Below are positions 15,513 to 16,297 of a stretch of DNA of 16,297 bases, in pieces. Each line of letters begins with the position of its first letter. The stretch's first letter is position 1. Position numbers and translations under genes: made by a program. Location: positions 1 to 16,297 of the forward strand of contig JASHVQ010000033.1 of the NCBI GenBank assembly GCA_030044485.1. Reading direction: 5' to 3'. The notes beneath the pieces were generated by a model, which saw only the letters and a list, made by a program, of their open reading frames with translations, had not been told where the DNA came from and did no database searches. The DNA is from Methylovirgula sp. GTDB taxonomy: Bacteria; Pseudomonadota; Alphaproteobacteria; Rhizobiales; Beijerinckiaceae.

Positions 15513-16297
15513 ATGAATCTCGTCATCGTCGAATCGCCGTCCAAGGCCAAGACGATTAACAAATATCTCGGCCGCAATTACGAGGTCGTGGCGTCCTTCG
15601 GCCATGTGCGCGATCTGCCGGCCAAGGACGGCTCCGTCGATCCCGATGCCGACTTCCACATGCTCTGGGAGGTCGACGCGAAAGCCGCCAAACGCCTGGC
15701 CGACATCGCCGCCGCCGCAAAGACCGCCGACAAGCTCATCCTCGCCACCGACCCGGACCGCGAAGGCGAAGCGATCTCCTGGCACGTTCTCGAAATCTTG
15801 AAGGCCAAGCGCGTTCTCAAGGGCAAGCCGGTCGAACGGGTCGTCTTCAACGCCATCACCAAGGACGCGGTGCTCGAAGCGATGCAGCATCCGCGCCAAA
15901 TCGACGAGGCGCTGGTCGATTCCTATCTCGCGCGCCGCGCGCTCGATTATCTCGTCGGCTTCAATCTCTCGCCGGTTCTGTGGCGCAAATTGCCGGGCGC
16001 GCGCTCGGCCGGCCGCGTCCAGTCGGTCGCGCTGCGGCTCGTTTGCGATCGCGAACTCGAAATCGAAAATTTCGTGCCGCAGGAATATTGGTCGCTGGTC
16101 GCGCATCTGAAGACCAAGGCCGGCGCGCCCTTCGTAGCGCGCCTCGTCGGCGCCGACGGCAAGAAGATTGCCCGCCTCGACATAGGCTCGGGCGCCGAGG
16201 CCGAAGCCTTCAAACAGGCGCTCGAGCAGGCGCGGTTTAAGGTCGTCGGCGTCGAGGCCCGGCCCGTCAAGCGTCATCCCGCCGCGCCGTTCACCAC
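15513..16297 (+). CDS. topA: DNA topoisomerase I, N-terminal part (3' truncated by window)
   Basis: The first 261 codons of a type IA topoisomerase, which relaxes negative supercoils. The ATG at 15513 has GGAG about ten bases upstream. The TOPRIM domain is intact: E7 in VIVESPSKAKTI, and D80/D82/E84 in ATDPDREGEAISWH, which bind magnesium. Domain IV follows with VDSYLARRALDYLVGFNLSP and ARSAGRVQSVALRLVCDRE. The catalytic tyrosine of the family lies after residue 300 and is outside the window. It diverges from pyrB; the plsY and dprA genes I would expect before topA in many alphaproteobacteria are absent from this gap. Confidence 0.97.
   Translation, partial: MNLVIVESPSKAKTINKYLGRNYEVVASFGHVRDLPAKDGSVDPDADFHMLWEVDAKAAKRLADIAAAAKTADKLILATDPDREGEAISWHVLEILKAKRVLKGKPVERVVFNAITKDAVLEAMQHPRQIDEALVDSYLARRALDYLVGFNLSPVLWRKLPGARSAGRVQSVALRLVCDRELEIENFVPQEYWSLVAHLKTKAGAPFVARLVGADGKKIARLDIGSGAEAEAFKQALEQARFKVVGVEARPVKRHPAAPFT

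Noticed and set aside
1..16297. CRISPR arrays, tRNA/rRNA genes, insertion sequences, prophage or integron signals
   Set aside because: I saw no regularly spaced repeats, clover-leaf-like tRNA, transposase or integrase motifs, or terminal repeats with target duplications.

Overview
The window is gene-dense, GC-rich chromosomal DNA that looks alphaproteobacterial, most likely order Hyphomicrobiales (Rhizobiales). The reasons are a PleC/DivJ-type histidine kinase end-to-end with glnE, followed by a two-component pair and a DegP-type protease (an order I recall from rhizobia), and a pyrB-pyrC pair whose PyrC carries a degenerate metal-binding motif. The family is a guess (Beijerinckiaceae- or Methylocystaceae-like). 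I see no insertion sequence, phage gene, tRNA, rRNA or CRISPR array, and no gene-free stretch longer than about 225 bases.

Layout. 1-1305 (+): 3' part of a PAS sensor histidine kinase. 1318-6342 (-): a tight block read leftwards, made of an OmpR-type response regulator, its membrane sensor kinase and glnE (glutamine synthetase adenylyltransferase). The kinase is broken by an apparent one-base deletion near 4865. 6357-6397: strong intrinsic terminator on the minus strand separating that block from the upstream HtrA/DegP protease (6463-8016, -). 8169-10031: a detoxification-like trio of a glutathione S-transferase (+), a TetR/WHG repressor (-) and a tautomerase (+). GST and repressor converge on one shared CTAG stop; repressor and tautomerase diverge from an inverted repeat holding two TTGACA boxes. 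10097-12988 (+): an 88-residue one-helix protein, a secreted DUF1254/DUF1214 protein, a DUF2214 membrane protein and a YidH/DUF202 membrane protein. 13016-15289 (-): pyrB and pyrC. 15513-end (+): 5' part of topA.

How the genes fit together. The regulator, kinase and protease resemble an envelope-stress module, with nitrogen-control glnE in the same transcription unit as the two-component pair. PyrB and the PyrC-like protein belong to pyrimidine synthesis. This PyrC lacks the HxH motif and the following Arg, so it probably serves as a non-catalytic partner of aspartate transcarbamoylase. The membrane-protein group at 10.1-13.0 kb is the least understood part.

Nothing here amounts to a clearly new system. 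The points most worth checking are the kinase frameshift, the non-catalytic PyrC, the terminator placed just before the response regulator, and the divergent TetR/tautomerase operator.
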